The translations under genes and the position numbers were made by a program. The notes beneath the pieces were generated by a model. It searched no databases, was not told the DNA's origin, and saw only the letters and a program-made list of their open reading frames with translations. Source: Castor canadensis (Eukaryota; Chordata; Mammalia; Rodentia; Castoridae). Taken from it: a stretch of DNA of 64,000 nucleotides. Position 1 is the stretch's first letter. Each line of letters starts with the position of its first letter. The stretch spans positions 134,425,490 through 134,489,489 of the forward strand of contig NC_133396.1 in assembly GCF_047511655.1 (NCBI RefSeq). The letters are read 5' to 3'. Positions 25,500 through 37,302 of this stretch are shown here, one piece after another.

Positions 25500-27299
25500 A
25501 GGTTTCCAATTATCTCTGTTAGTTTTATCCATTCCTTCAGATATTACACCTGCATTTAAAATGGTAATAAGCACAGGAAGCTTATTTTGTAAGTCAATCT
25601 GATGTTAATGCATTTTCCCCCATTTTTGTTATCTCAGAAAGTATTTATTTCTATAGGGTAGGTTTTCTGGGTGTAATGTTTTGCATAACAGTGTTTTATT
25701 TCCTAAGAATTTTGAATATGTCTTCCCAGTCAGTACTATCCTGTAAAGTGTCTGCTAAAAAAACTACTGTTACTTTAATGGTCATTTCTTTATATAACGC
25801 CATTTTTTTCTTGTTATTTTTAGAACACTTTCTTCTTCAACTTTTAAAAGTTTCATTAATATGGCACTTGTCAGTATCCATGTGGTATTAGTTTGAAGGG
25901 CTCAGCATGTAAGATCTATGGAGGTAAGGTGGCCACACCTATATTTCAAAGGAAGTATGCAATAGCCTTGGAGCTCAAGCAGAGACTTGTCACAGGGGGA
26001 GAGCTACCATAGAAAGTTTGCACAAGAATAATGGCAGGAAAATATTTGGAGTCAGAGGCAGAACCAAAGTGAAAGTAGCCACTAGGATGTTGAGTAATAG
26101 CACAGAGTATCATATTGATTATGGACTTGTCTATAATTTGAGTATTCCTTATCTAAAATGCTAGGGATTGTATCTTTGCAGACTTTGGGATGTTTATATA
26201 TACATATGGAATTATCTTATAGTTACTTTGAACAAAAAGTGTCTTTACATTACCTATATATTTTATAAATACAGCCTCAAGGTAATTTTATATAATATTT
26301 TAAATAATTATATGTATAAAACAAAGGTTCATAGTGTGGAATTTTCCATTTGTGGCACTGGTACTAAGAAAGTTTTAGATTTGAAAAATTTCAGATTTTG
26401 AATTTTTAGATTAGGGATATTCAACTTTTATGTGGCTTTATTCTGTTGAGGTAATTCCTTCTATATATAATTTGTTGAAGGCTTTTTTAAATCACAAAGG
26501 ATGTTGATTGCTTTCACATTCTATCTTTGCATTATTGAGATAATCATATTTTTGTGTCCTTAATTCTATTAATGTGTTGTATGACATAGATTGATTGGCA
26601 TATGTAAGTATCCTTGCATGCCAGACATAAATTACACATAATCATGATTTATAATCCATTAAATGTGCTGTTGAATTCAGTTTGCTAGTTGAAATCTTTT
26701 GCATCTATATTCATCAGAGATATTCATTAGACATATTGGGTTACTTTCTTTTTGTGCACTTTGGTGTTGGGATAATGTTGGTCTCATAAATGAGTGTGGA
26801 ATTGCTTCCTCCTCTTCAGTTTCTTGGAAGACTTTGAAAAAGCCTTAGTGTTAATTTTTTAAATATTTGGTAGCATTCAGAAGGGAAGCCATCAGATCCT
26901 GGGCTTTTCTTCCATGAGGAATTTTTATTATTGACTCAATTTATTTTCTCACTTGTTCAGTTCACATTTTTTATTTATTTGTGATTCAGTCTTTCTAGAT
27001 TGTACATGTCTGTAATTAAACCATTACTTCAGATTATTCACATTGTTGGTACAAATTGTTCATAATAGTCTCATGATATTTTGTTTTTCTGTGGTATCAG
27101 ATGTAATGTCTCCTTCATTTCTAAAAGGTTTATTGATTTTGATATCTCTTCAAAAAATTATCTCCTAGTTTTGCTGATGCCAAATTTATTTTTCTAGTCT
27201 CCACTTTGTAGTCGTTCTGTTCTGAAACTCATTTACTTCTTCCTACTATTTTTGTATCTGTTTGATCTTGATTTTCCTATTCTTTTAAATATAAAATTA
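25500..27299 (-). mobile_element. old LINE-1, antisense, interrupted by the young L1
   Basis: The reverse complement shows decayed L1 ORF2 reverse transcriptase sequence from about 26450 to 27299 (for example GGATTTAAAAAAG near the KAFDKIQ position, and CCAGGATCTGATGG). The same element resumes at 34519, after the full-length L1. The portion before 26450 is L1-like but less certain. Confidence 0.65.
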
Positions 27300-27716
27300 G
27301 GAGATTCCAAGATGGCGGCTAGAGGTAGGAAGCAGAAAGCGACCCTCCTATAGTGAAATCTTGGAGAGACGCTGGAGACACACTTTGCAGGCATAATCAC
27401 TGAGAAAAGGCATAACTTTGACCCCTCCACATCTCCAGCCGGTGCAGAGAATCTCCACTTCACATTAAATGGAGAAACAAGGAGGGCCCCCGGGGCCGCC
27501 AGTGGCCGGTGCCCATACAGCGTGGGAAGATGCAGACCAGGTGAGCTTCACAGTACCACGGTAGCCCCACAGACAAGTCTGGGCCAGAACAGCATAGCCC
27601 CCTGGACAGACTGACCTCCACCGGGGAAAAAAAGAGAAACTGAGTAATAAGCATATAGAACAATAAGAACAGTTAAGACATGCTGGAAAGAGGGTGGGGT
27701 GCCCTGAGCGCTGAAG

Positions 27717-28010
27717 ATTGGGGGAAGGGAATCCTTCCCAGGACTGTAAATAAACAAGCCGGGCAGGCCGGAGAGCCTCTGGCAGGAGCGGGAGCGGGGC
27801 GCGCGCCCAGCAACCAGGAGCGGGGAAGCTTGTGAGAGGAGGGAAGACCCACTTCCCACGTGAACTGTAAACAAACATGGCAGCCGGCAGGAGCAGCAGC
27901 ACCGCCCAGTAAGCAGGAGCAGGAAAGCTTGTGAAAGTGGCAGTGGGAGGAAAACTTCAGAGGAGAAGGGGGAAGACCCACTTCCCACGTGAACTGTAAA
28001 TAAACACGCA
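27717..28010 (+). repeat. LINE-1 5' UTR tandem units (about 125 bp)
   Basis: Two full units and part of a third share the motifs CAGCAAGCAGGAGC-like, GGAAAGCTTGTGA, and ACTTCCCACGTGAACTGTAAA. The CACGTG E-box-like core occurs twice. The other full-length L1 has one unit fewer. Such 5' repeats commonly act as L1 promoter monomers in rodents; promoter activity here is inference. Confidence 0.7.
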
Positions 28011-28348
28011 GGCCTGACAACGCGGGGGCAGTGTCACCTTTCCCAGTGCTTGGAAAGGGGAAAGCCTGTAGCAGAGGCTCCCGCACAGGAGAACTCTGAG
28101 CATACAAAGCCTGTGGGACCAAGTGAGTGCTAGCTCACCCCAGAGATCTGCATAAATAATGCCGCCAGCTACAGGCTGAGAGCAGCAGGCAGGCAAGCCA
28201 CAGTTGCAGATACCACTCTCAGAACTGTCTCCAGATGCTTTTTTTTCTTTTTCTCCCTACCTTTGATGAGAGAACAACCGAATTACACCTGCAAGCTGAA
28301 AAACTTACTGAAACTGTATTGCATTTGAACTGGGGACACTTGGTGGGG

Positions 28349-28353
<5 letters not shown>

Positions 28354-28402
<49 letters not shown>
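28354..28402 (+). repeat. (TG)n microsatellite inside the L1 5' region
   Basis: About 24 perfect TG repeats sit between the L1 5' UTR and ORF1. The second full-length L1 has a T-rich, TG-poor stretch at the matching place (about 44500), so the tract expanded in this copy or its source. Confidence 0.95.
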
Positions 28403-28405
<3 letters not shown>

Positions 28406-28914
28406 TATGTAGTTTTGTTCTACTTTATGCATACCCTTTGATGAGACAACTACAGAACAACATCTGAGGCACCAACACCAGGACTGGAGATTGAGATGGA
28501 CACCCAAATTATTAAGACTGAAACTGCATTGCATATAAACTTGGAAATTTTTTTTTTTAATTTTCTATTTTCCATTTTATTTTAATTCATTTTTATATAT
28601 AGATATTACTTTCATTTACTTATTTTTTATTTTTTTATCTTTGATTTTCAATCCTCTCTCTGTCTCTCTAAAGTCTGTTCAGCTTACTGTCGATTAGTAC
28701 ACTAACACTCCCTGTTTATACCTTTGAAACTCTCTTGTCTGATACCTTGTTCTGCTTTCTCCCTCTTGTCTGTATATTTGTTTTCCCCTTTTCTTTAACT
28801 TCTTGCTTTCCATCTCAGCTCACTCTTCCATTCTAAATATTACCATTGTTATTATTACAAGCTAGAAAATACTTAATTACACACAGTACAGGGACAGTAA
28901 CAACACCAAGGACA

Positions 28915-30117
28915 ATGACAGGAAGACAGAAAAAACAGGGAAACCAGTTTCCCCACAGCAAAAAATTAGTACAGGAACCAGAGGGGAATGAAGAGAATAG
29001 AAACTCAGATCCAGACTCCAACAAAATGAAGATAAACTATGCCAAAGGACCCAATGAAGCCCACAAGAATAATTTAAAAGAAGACACACTACAAGTACTC
29101 AATGAGAATTTTATAGAGATGATACTGGATAGGGTCAACCAAAATGTACAGGAGACACTCAAGAAATTCCAAGAAAATAAAAATAGAGAATTTGAAAAGG
29201 CAAAAGAAGAAATAAAGGAAACCATAGAAGCACTGTATAAACACCAAAGTGAAAGAGAGAACACAATGAATAAATGGATAAATGAACTCAGGACAAAAAT
29301 AGACAACAATAAAGAAGAAAACTGCCAGGATATGGAAAACCTCAGAAAAAAGAATGAAACAGAACTGCAAAACAAAATGGAAGGCCAATCCAGCAGAATA
29401 GAACAAACAGAAGACAGAATCTCAGAACTTGAAGATGAAATGGTAATTAAAGGAAAAACCAAAGAACTATTAATTAAACAACTCAAGACCTGTGAAAAGA
29501 AAATGCAAGAACTCACTGACTCCATCAATAGACCAAACTTGAGAATCATGGGCATCGAAGAAGGAGAAGAGGTGCAAGCGAAGGGAATGCGTAATATATT
29601 CAACAAAATAATAATGGAAAATTTCCCAAATCTAGAGAAAGATATTCCCATACAAATGCAAGAGGCCTCCAGAACACCAAACAGACCAGATCAAAATAGA
29701 ACTACTCCACGACATATCATCATTAAAACAACAAGTTCAGAAACTAAGGAAAGAATATTGAAGGCTGTAAGAGAGAAAAAACAAGTAACATACAAAGGTA
29801 AACCCATCAAAATCACAGCAGACTTCTCAACAGAAACATTAAAAGCAAGAAGAGCGTGGGGTGAGATCTTCTGGGCACTGAATGAAAATAACTTCAACCC
29901 CAGGATACTCTACCCAGCAAAGCTATCATCCAAAATAGATGGAGCAATAAAAGTCTTCCATGATAAGCAGAAACTAAAACAATATGTGACCACAAAGCCA
30001 CCATTACAAAAGATTCTGCAAGGGATCCTGCACACAGAAAGTGACACCCAACTTAACCATGAAAAGGCAGGCAGCACCAAACCACAGGATAAGAAAAAGC
30101 AAGACAGTAGAGAGTAA
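28915..30117 (+). CDS. LINE-1 ORF1 protein (RNA-binding chaperone), intact
   Basis: This is an open frame of 400 codons. I chose the ATG at 28915 (MTGRQKKQGN) because it starts the basic N-terminus and matches the second L1; an in-frame ATG 69 nt upstream adds sequence unlike ORF1. The protein is a trimeric RNA-binding L1 RNP component. A long Lys/Glu-rich coiled coil spans about residues 60-205, with a SRIEQTEDRISELEDEM stretch. The RRM-type domain starts at NLRIMGIEEGEE (about 208), and the C-terminal domain carries RRAWGEIFWALNENNF and ILYPAKLS. Length is somewhat above that of human ORF1p. No lesion is visible. Confidence 0.9.
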   Translation: MTGRQKKQGNQFPHSKKLVQEPEGNEENRNSDPDSNKMKINYAKGPNEAHKNNLKEDTLQVLNENFIEMILDRVNQNVQETLKKFQENKNREFEKAKEEIKETIEALYKHQSERENTMNKWINELRTKIDNNKEENCQDMENLRKKNETELQNKMEGQSSRIEQTEDRISELEDEMVIKGKTKELLIKQLKTCEKKMQELTDSINRPNLRIMGIEEGEEVQAKGMRNIFNKIIMENFPNLEKDIPIQMQEASRTPNRPDQNRTTPRHIIIKTTSSETKERILKAVREKKQVTYKGKPIKITADFSTETLKARRAWGEIFWALNENNFNPRILYPAKLSSKIDGAIKVFHDKQKLKQYVTTKPPLQKILQGILHTESDTQLNHEKAGSTKPQDKKKQDSRE

Positions 30118-30167
30118 CATCAAGTTAGGTACACACAATCAAACCTTCAAATAACTAAGATAACTAA

Positions 30168-33100
30168 ATGGCAGGAATCACCACATACCTATTAGTACTA
30201 ACACTTAATGTTAATGGACTTAATTCACCCATCAAAAGACACTGTTTGACAAAATGGATTAAAAAAGAAGATCCAACAATTTGTTGCTTACAGGAGACTC
30301 ATCTCACTGACGGAAATAAGCATATGCTTAGGATGAAAGGCTGGAAGAAGATTTGCCAAGCCAATGGCTCCCGAAAACAAGCAGGAGTAGCAATACTTAT
30401 CTCTGACAAAGTAGACTTCAAACCTACATTGATCAAACGAGATAAAGAAGGACATTCCATACTAATAAAAGGGGAAATAGACCAAAAGGAAATAATAATC
30501 ATCAATCTTTACGCACCCAATGTCAACGCACCCAATTTCATCAAACATACCCTGAAAGACCTAAAAGCATATAAAAACGCCAACACAGTGGTTGTGGGAG
30601 ACTTTAACACTCCATTATCATCAATAGATAGGTCATCCAAACAAAAACTCAATAAAGAAATCCAAGATCTAAAATATGCAATAGATCAAGTGGACCTAGT
30701 AGATGTCTACAGAACATTTCATCCAACCTCTACACAATATACATTCTTCTCAGCAGCCCATGGAACCTTCTCCAAAATAGATCATATCCTAGGGCACAAA
30801 GCAAGCCTCAGCAAATATAAGAAAATAGAAATAATACCGTGCATACTATCTGACCACAATGCAGTAAAAGTAGAACTCAACAACAAAAGTAAAGACAAAA
30901 AACATGCAAACAGCTGGAAACTAAATAACTCATTACTTAATGAAGAGTGGATCATCAATGAAATAAAAGAGGGAATTAAAAAGTTCCTGGAAGTCAATGA
31001 AAATGAAAACACAACCTACCGGAACCTATGGGACACAGCTAAGGCAGTCTTGAGAGGAAAGTTTATAGCCATGAGTGCATATATTAAAAAGATTGAAAGA
31101 TCCCAAATCAATGACCTAATGATACATCTCAAACTCCTAGAAAAACAAGAACAAGCAAATTCCAAAACAAATAGAAGGAGAGAAATAATAAAAATAAGAG
31201 CTGAAATCAATGAAATAGAAACCAAAAAAACCATACAAAGAATTAATGAAACAAAAAGTTGGTTCTTTGAAAAAATAAACAAGATCGATAGACCCCTGGC
31301 AAACCTGACTAAAATGAGGAGAGAAAAAACCCAAATTAGTAGAATTAGGAATGCAAAAGGGGAGATAACAACAAACACCATGGAAGTCCAGGAAATCATC
31401 AGAGACTACTTTGAGAACCTATATTCAAATAAATTTGAAAATCTTAAAGAAATGGACAGATTTCTAGATACATATGATCATCCAAAACTGAACCAAGAGG
31501 AAATTAATCACCTGAATAGATCTATAACACAAAATGAAATTGAAGAGCAATCAAGAGTCTCCCCAAAAAGAAAAGTCCAGGACCTGATGGATTCTCTGCT
31601 GAATTCTATCAGACCTTTGAAGAAGAACTGATACCAACCCTCCTTAAACTGTTCCATGAAATAGAAAGGGAAGGAAAACTGCCTAACACATTTTATGAAG
31701 CCAGTATTACACTTATCCCAAAACCAGGCAAAGACACCTCCAAAAAGGAGAATTATAGGCCAATCTCCTTAATGAACATTGATGCAAAAATCCTCAACAA
31801 AATAATGCCAAACCGAATTCAGCAACACACCAAAAAGATTATTCACCACGACCAAGTAGGCTTCATCCCAAGGATGCAGGGGTGGTTCAACATACGAAAA
31901 TCAATAAACATAATAAACCACATTAACAGAAGCGAAGACAAAAACCACTTGATCATCTCAATAGATGCAGAAAAAGCCTTTGATAAGATCCAACATCATT
32001 TCATGATAAAAGCTCTAAGAAAACTAGGAATAGAAGGAAAGTTCCTCAACATTATAAAAGCTATATATGACAAACCTACAGCCAGCATTATACTTAACGG
32101 AGAAAAATTAAAACCATTCCCTCTAAAATCAGGAACCAGACAAGGATGCCCACTATCTCCACTCCTATTCAACATAGTACTGGAATTCCTAGCCAGAGCA
32201 ATTAGGCAAGAAGAAGGAATAAAAGGAATACAAGTAGGTAAAGAAACTGTCAAAATATCCCTATTTGCAGACGACATGATCCTATAGCTTAAAGACCCAA
32301 AAAACTCTACTCAGAAGCTTCTAGACATCATCAATAGCTATAGCAAGGTAGCAGGATATAAAATCAACATAGAAAAATCATTAGCATTTCTATACACTAA
32401 CAATGAGCAAACGGAAAAAGAATGTATGAAAACAATTCCATTTACAATAGCCTCAAAAAAAATCAAATACCTAGGTGTAAACCTAACAAAAGATGTGAAT
32501 GACCTCTACAAGGAAAACTATACACTTCTGAAGAAAGAGATTGAGGAAGACTATAGAAAGTGGAGAGATCTCCCATGCTCATGGATTGGTAGAATCAACA
32601 TAGTAAAAATGTCGATACTCCCCAAAGTAATCTACATGTTTAATGCAATTCCCATCAAAATTCCAATGACATTCATTAGAGATTGAAAAATCTACTGTTA
32701 AATTTATATGGAAACACAAGAGGCCACGAATAGCCAAGGCAATACTCAGTCAAAAGAACAATGCAGGAGGTATCACAATACCTGACTTCAAACTATATTA
32801 CAAAGCAATAACAATAAAAACAGCATGGTACTGGCACAAAAAGAGACATAAAGACCACTGGAACAGAATAGAAGATCCAAATATGAAGCCACACAACTAT
32901 AACCAACTTATCTTTGACAAAGGAGCTAAAAATATAGGATGGAGAAATAGCAGCCTCTTCAACAAAAACTGCTGGGAAAACTGGTTAGCAGTCTGCAAAA
33001 AACTGAAACTAGATCCTTGTATATCACCCTATACCAATATTAACTCAAAATGGATCAAGGATCTTAATATCAGACCCCAAACTCTTAAGTTGATACAAGA

Positions 33101-33991
33101 AAGAGTAGGAAATACTCTGGAGTTAGTAGGTATAGGTAAGAACTTTCTCAATGAAACCCAGCAGCACAACAACTAAGAGATAGCATAGATAAATGGGACC
33201 TCATAAAACTAAAAAGCTTCTGTTCATCAAAAGAAATGGTCTCTAAACTGAAGAGAACACCCACAGAGTGGGAGAAAATATTTGCCAACTATACATCAGA
33301 CAAAGGACTGATAACCAGAATATACAGGGAACTTAAAAAAGTAAATTCTCCCAAAACTAATGAACCAATAAAGAAATGGGCATGTGAACTAAACAGAACT
33401 TTCTCAAAAGAAGAAATTCAAATGGCCAGAAAACACATGAAAAAATGCTCACCATCTCTAGCAATAAAGGAAATGCAAATTAAAACCACGCTAAGATTCC
33501 ACCTCACCCCTGTTAGAATAGCCATCATCAGCAACACCACCAACAACAGGTGTTGGTGAGGATGCGGGGAAAAAGTAACCCTCTTACACTGTTGGTGGGA
33601 ATGTAGACTAGTACAACCACTCTGGAAATAAATTTGGAGGCTACTTAAAAAGCTAGACATTGATCTACCATTTGATCCAGCAATACCACTCTTGGGGATA
33701 TATCCAAAAGACTGTGACACAGGTTACTCCAGAGGCACCTGCACACCCATGTTTATTGCGGCACTATTCACAATAGCCAAGCTATGGAAACAGCCAAGAT
33801 GTCCCACCACTGATGAATGGATTAAGAAAATGTGGTATCTATACACAATGGAATTTTATGCAGCCATGAAGAAGAACGAAATGTTATCATTCGCTGGTAA
33901 ATGGATGGAATTGGAGAACATCATTCTGAGTGAGGTTAGCCTGGCTCAAAAAACCAAAAATCGTATGTTCTCCCTCATATGTGGACATTAG
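30168..33991 (+). pseudogene. LINE-1 ORF2 (endonuclease / reverse transcriptase), broken
   Basis: The frame opens at ATG 30168. The endonuclease domain looks complete: [31 protein letters not shown], the IDHILGH region and SDHNAV are all present. A 1-nt deletion at about 31547/31548, just before the reverse transcriptase domain, shifts the frame. The reverse transcriptase continues in the next frame to FADDMIL and then meets TAG (32285-32287) where the other L1 has Tyr. Further lesions include a 2-nt loss near 32680 and a stop at 33174-33176, among later stops. The C-terminal Cys-rich part is still recognisable to 33991. No active ORF2 can be made from it. Confidence 0.92.
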
Positions 33992-34518
33992 ATCAAGGGC
34001 AAACACAACAAGGGGATTGGACTATGAGCACATGATAAAAGCGAGAGCACACAAGGGAGGGATGAGGATAGGTAAGACACCTAAAAAACTAGCTAGCATT
34101 TGTTGCCCTTAACGCAGAGAAACTAAAGCAGATACCTTAAAGCAACTGAGGCCAATAGGAAAAGGGGAACAGGTCCTAGAGAAAAGGTTAGATCAAAAAG
34201 AATTAACCTAGAATGTAACACCCACACACAGGAAATCAATGTGAGTCAATGCCCTGTATAGCTATCCTTATCACAACCAGCAAAAACCCTTGTTCCTTCC
34301 TATTATTGCTGATACTCTCTCTACAACAAAATTAGAAATAAGGGCAAAATAGTTTCTGCTGGGTATTGAGAGGGGGAGAGGGAGGGGATGGGGGCAGTGG
34401 GGAGAAATGAACCAATCCTCGTATGCACATATGAATAATAAAAGAAAAATGAAAAAAAAAAAGAGCAAAATGAATTCACAATACTAAATAAATAAATAAA
34501 TAAATAAATATAAAATTA

Positions 34519-35050
34519 ATTTAGATCTTTCTTTGTAGTTCAATTAGTTATGGAATTTATTTACTTATGTAATTGTAACATAAAGTTCCCTCTTAGAATT
34601 GCTTTTCCTACATCTCATAAGTTTTAGTATATTTGGGTTTAACATTTGTCTCAAATTGCTCTTGTTATTTTTTTCTAGTTTATGCTATTATGTTTGGAAA
34701 AGATACTTGACAAAATTTCATTATTATTAATTTTTGAGACTTTTTTGGCTTAACATTCCACCCCAGAGAATGTCTTATACACACTTGATAATAATGCATG
34801 CACTACTCTTATAACATGGAATGGTCTCCAAAGGTCTCTAAGTCCAGTTGGTCTAGCATATAGTTCAAGTCTAATGTTCTTTATTGATTTTCCATCTGGG
34901 TCATTTATCCACTGTTTAATGTAGGATATAGAAATCCCTGATGATAAAGTATTGAAATCTATTTCTTTCTTCAGATCTAAATGTGTATACATTTTCCAAT
35001 TAGCATATAGTCTATACTGGGGGTTTCTAAATAGGGTTATACTGTACAAT
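34519..35050 (-). mobile_element. old LINE-1 endonuclease piece, continuation
   Basis: The minus-strand frame 35049-34750 resembles the L1 endonuclease C-terminal part (ALLSSVYKTFSGVEC near the end). It is repeated at 40405-40930 in the tandem duplication. Confidence 0.65.
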
Positions 35051-36944
35051 GATTAGATCACCCCCTTTACACCCCATTTAAAGGAATTGCAAGAAGTGTC
35101 ATTGTTGCATTTCATCAACCATATTCCCTCACCTTAATCCCCTTCATTCATACTTCCACGAGTACCCTCCACACACACTGAATCTATGGGATTCATGCCC
35201 ATATTTAAAAACACTTCAGAGAGCTTCCTTTTCCTTTCCATCTACTTGGGATATATCAATATGGCAGGTTCTATGAAATAGCTGGTGACTTGTTCTTGGG
35301 CATCTCAGTCTCTAGTACTGAGTACTGATAACTCCCATTGTTGATAGTAACTTATTATACTGACCCAAAGGGAAAAAAACAAGTATTAATGTTAAACACA
35401 AAAATTACTCAGTTATTGCAATAAATTCCTCTAAAAGTGAGAAATTTATCTCTTTACAACTCAGCTAATTCATCAAAATCATGATCTCAAACAAAGGGAC
35501 AGCTTTGGAATATAAACCATGTAATTTTGTGCAATGAGATTACAGGATATCTGCTTAAACAATTTTCATGTTATTATTTATTTCAATAATTGTATCTAAA
35601 AGAAATTAACATTTTAAAAAATTAAAATTATTTCTAGCCAAAAGTTATTTTAACTAAGGCTGCTTGAAATATATGAAAAAAAATTGCGTTTGAAATCATT
35701 GTTTTGAAATTTCCAAAAATAAAAAATAAAGTTCTACATCAAGTTTTATAAATCAAAATACATCTAAATGTTTCTTGAAATTAAGGTAACTACAAATGAG
35801 GCTCTCAGAATCCTTACATGGGTTGCCTTGCTTATTAGACATTCTTATTTGAACATAGATTTTTCTTATGGTTCAAACTAATTCTGTTAATGGTAGAAAA
35901 CTGGACAATGCAGATAAGTCCTGATACTCTTCAACTTCTAATGGGGTTGCATAGTGATTAACCCAAGTTAACTTGAAAATGTTCTAATTTTAATGCACAT
36001 TTAGTATACGTAGTGTATCATATATCAGAACTTGGGAACACAGTATGCCCTGGAGTATTGTTTGTCTACCCTGATAGATCACATGGCTACAGGGAAGCTG
36101 TGGTCATTCTTGCTGCCCAGTATTAGAGAATATCAAACCATATATTTCTAGCCTGGGAAAAACATAAAAATTCAAATTACTGTTTTCAGTGAATGCCTAT
36201 CACTTTTACACCATCATGAAGTTAAAAAAAATATATAAGTTTGACCACCATAAGTTGGAGTTTGTCTCCATAAAGGAATCAAATAACTCTTAACTCTGTG
36301 ATCTCTAAAGCAAGTGCAGTTTATTTTTTACAGATTTTATTGCATTTTCTGCCTATCATTTTTTAATAAATAAAAACCCAGAGAACAAACTCTTTGTGTG
36401 TTGTTCATGTGTTTGTTTATAACTTGGCTGTATTTTTATAATTTTTATGCCAATATTGTGATAGCTACGTAATCATATACCCAATTAAATTTTAATTCTT
36501 TCTATGATTAGTTGAATCATTGACTGTGCAAGACTGTTTTTATTTAGAAGTTCCACACATGTCATAAATTTTTTATCTACTTATTGATAGTTAAGTAATA
36601 AGTAGAAATTAATTTATTAATAATGTAAGGTATGACTTACTTTGGCTTTTGCTTATTGGAGAAGTGATATAATTTTGAAGATGTAAATAATAGCTGTTAC
36701 ATTTACTGCAAAACAAAGAATTCAGAGAGCCTCAGAAATTATGTAGAAAGCTTACAGAGAATAGGAGAATGATGGCTACACAAGAGAATTGGAGTAATTA
36801 CATCCAATGTTTTGCCATAGAGCTTTTATTACTGGGACACAGCATTTTGGTTCACCAAGTTTTAATGCAGTGCTTATTAAAGTGTGGCAGTGGTCTCTCA
36901 GATGCTAAATTCATCACCACATATCAATACAAATGCATTTTATG

Positions 36945-36971
36945 AAAACAAAACAAAACAAAACAAAACAA
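36945..36971 (+). repeat. (AAAAC)n microsatellite
   Basis: Five to six AAAAC units just 3' of the broken SCR20 exon. The other duplication copy has only a remnant there. Confidence 0.9.
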
Positions 36972-37056
36972 GAGCAAATGATACTTCAAAATAGAGACCT
37001 GGAATAATAATGAAAAATTCTGTACAAAGGCACACATATTAATTAGAGTAAAACTT

Positions 37057-37302
37057 TTAGCCATAACTTCTTGTGCACATGGGATACTCCAGTTTACCAT
37101 CATAACACATTGCCCCAAATGGTTTGGATGTTACTTGATGATATCCAGGTTTACACTTAAATTCAAACTATATATATGATACTGTATATAGAAAATCCTA
37201 TCAAAAAATCTCCACACTGATGGAGAATAAAGCTTTGTTTTCCTATCCACTTGAACATTATATTTTGATTTTCCATTATTTCTTCTGATATTGCACATGC
37301 AT
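37057..37302 (-). pseudogene. broken CFHR SCR20-type exon with inserted sequence
   Basis: This is a paralogue of the terminal exon at 51614-51418. It reads Ala-Cys-Ala-Ile-Ser-Glu-Glu-Ile-Met and keeps FKWIGKQ, including the Trp that the intact copy lacks. One A is then deleted (Lys-Gln-Ser-Phe), and roughly 40 to 45 nt of foreign sequence sit at about 37169-37215. The domain resumes as FKCKPGYHQ-like sequence, then a CYDGKLEYPMC-like end. The family stop position is mutated; a TAA follows at 37059-37057. The acceptor is intact. Confidence 0.8.

Larger units (their letters stand above)
27300..34505 (+). mobile_element. full-length LINE-1 (ORF1 open, ORF2 broken)
   Basis: This 7.2-kb element begins GGAGATTCCAAGATGGCGG and ends in an A-rich tail. 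It is flanked by a perfect 13-bp target-site duplication AAATATAAAATTA (27287-27299 and 34506-34518). Layout: CpG-rich 5' UTR with 125-bp repeat units, a TG microsatellite, ORF1 (28915-30117), a 50-nt spacer, ORF2 (from 30168), then 3' UTR and tail. It is inserted in an older antisense L1. The short decay and clear duplication mark it as young, but its ORF2 lesions make it incapable of moving itself. Confidence 0.95.

Noticed and set aside
27465..28196. Overlapping minus-strand open frames of up to 149 codons
   Set aside because: They lie antisense to the GC-rich L1 5' UTR and recur at 43638-44263 in the second L1, so they are shadows of the repeat.
29037..29651. 204-codon Ser/Phe-rich minus-strand frame
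   Set aside because: Antisense shadow of the L1 ORF1 coiled coil. The same shadow appears at 45111-45746.
31560..31575. Loss of an A in the run CCCCAAAAAG as the cause of the ORF2 frameshift
   Set aside because: Comparison with the antisense copy near 13210 puts the missing base earlier, at GAG(G)CAATC (31547/31548). The A-run is normal in length, so slippage there is not needed.
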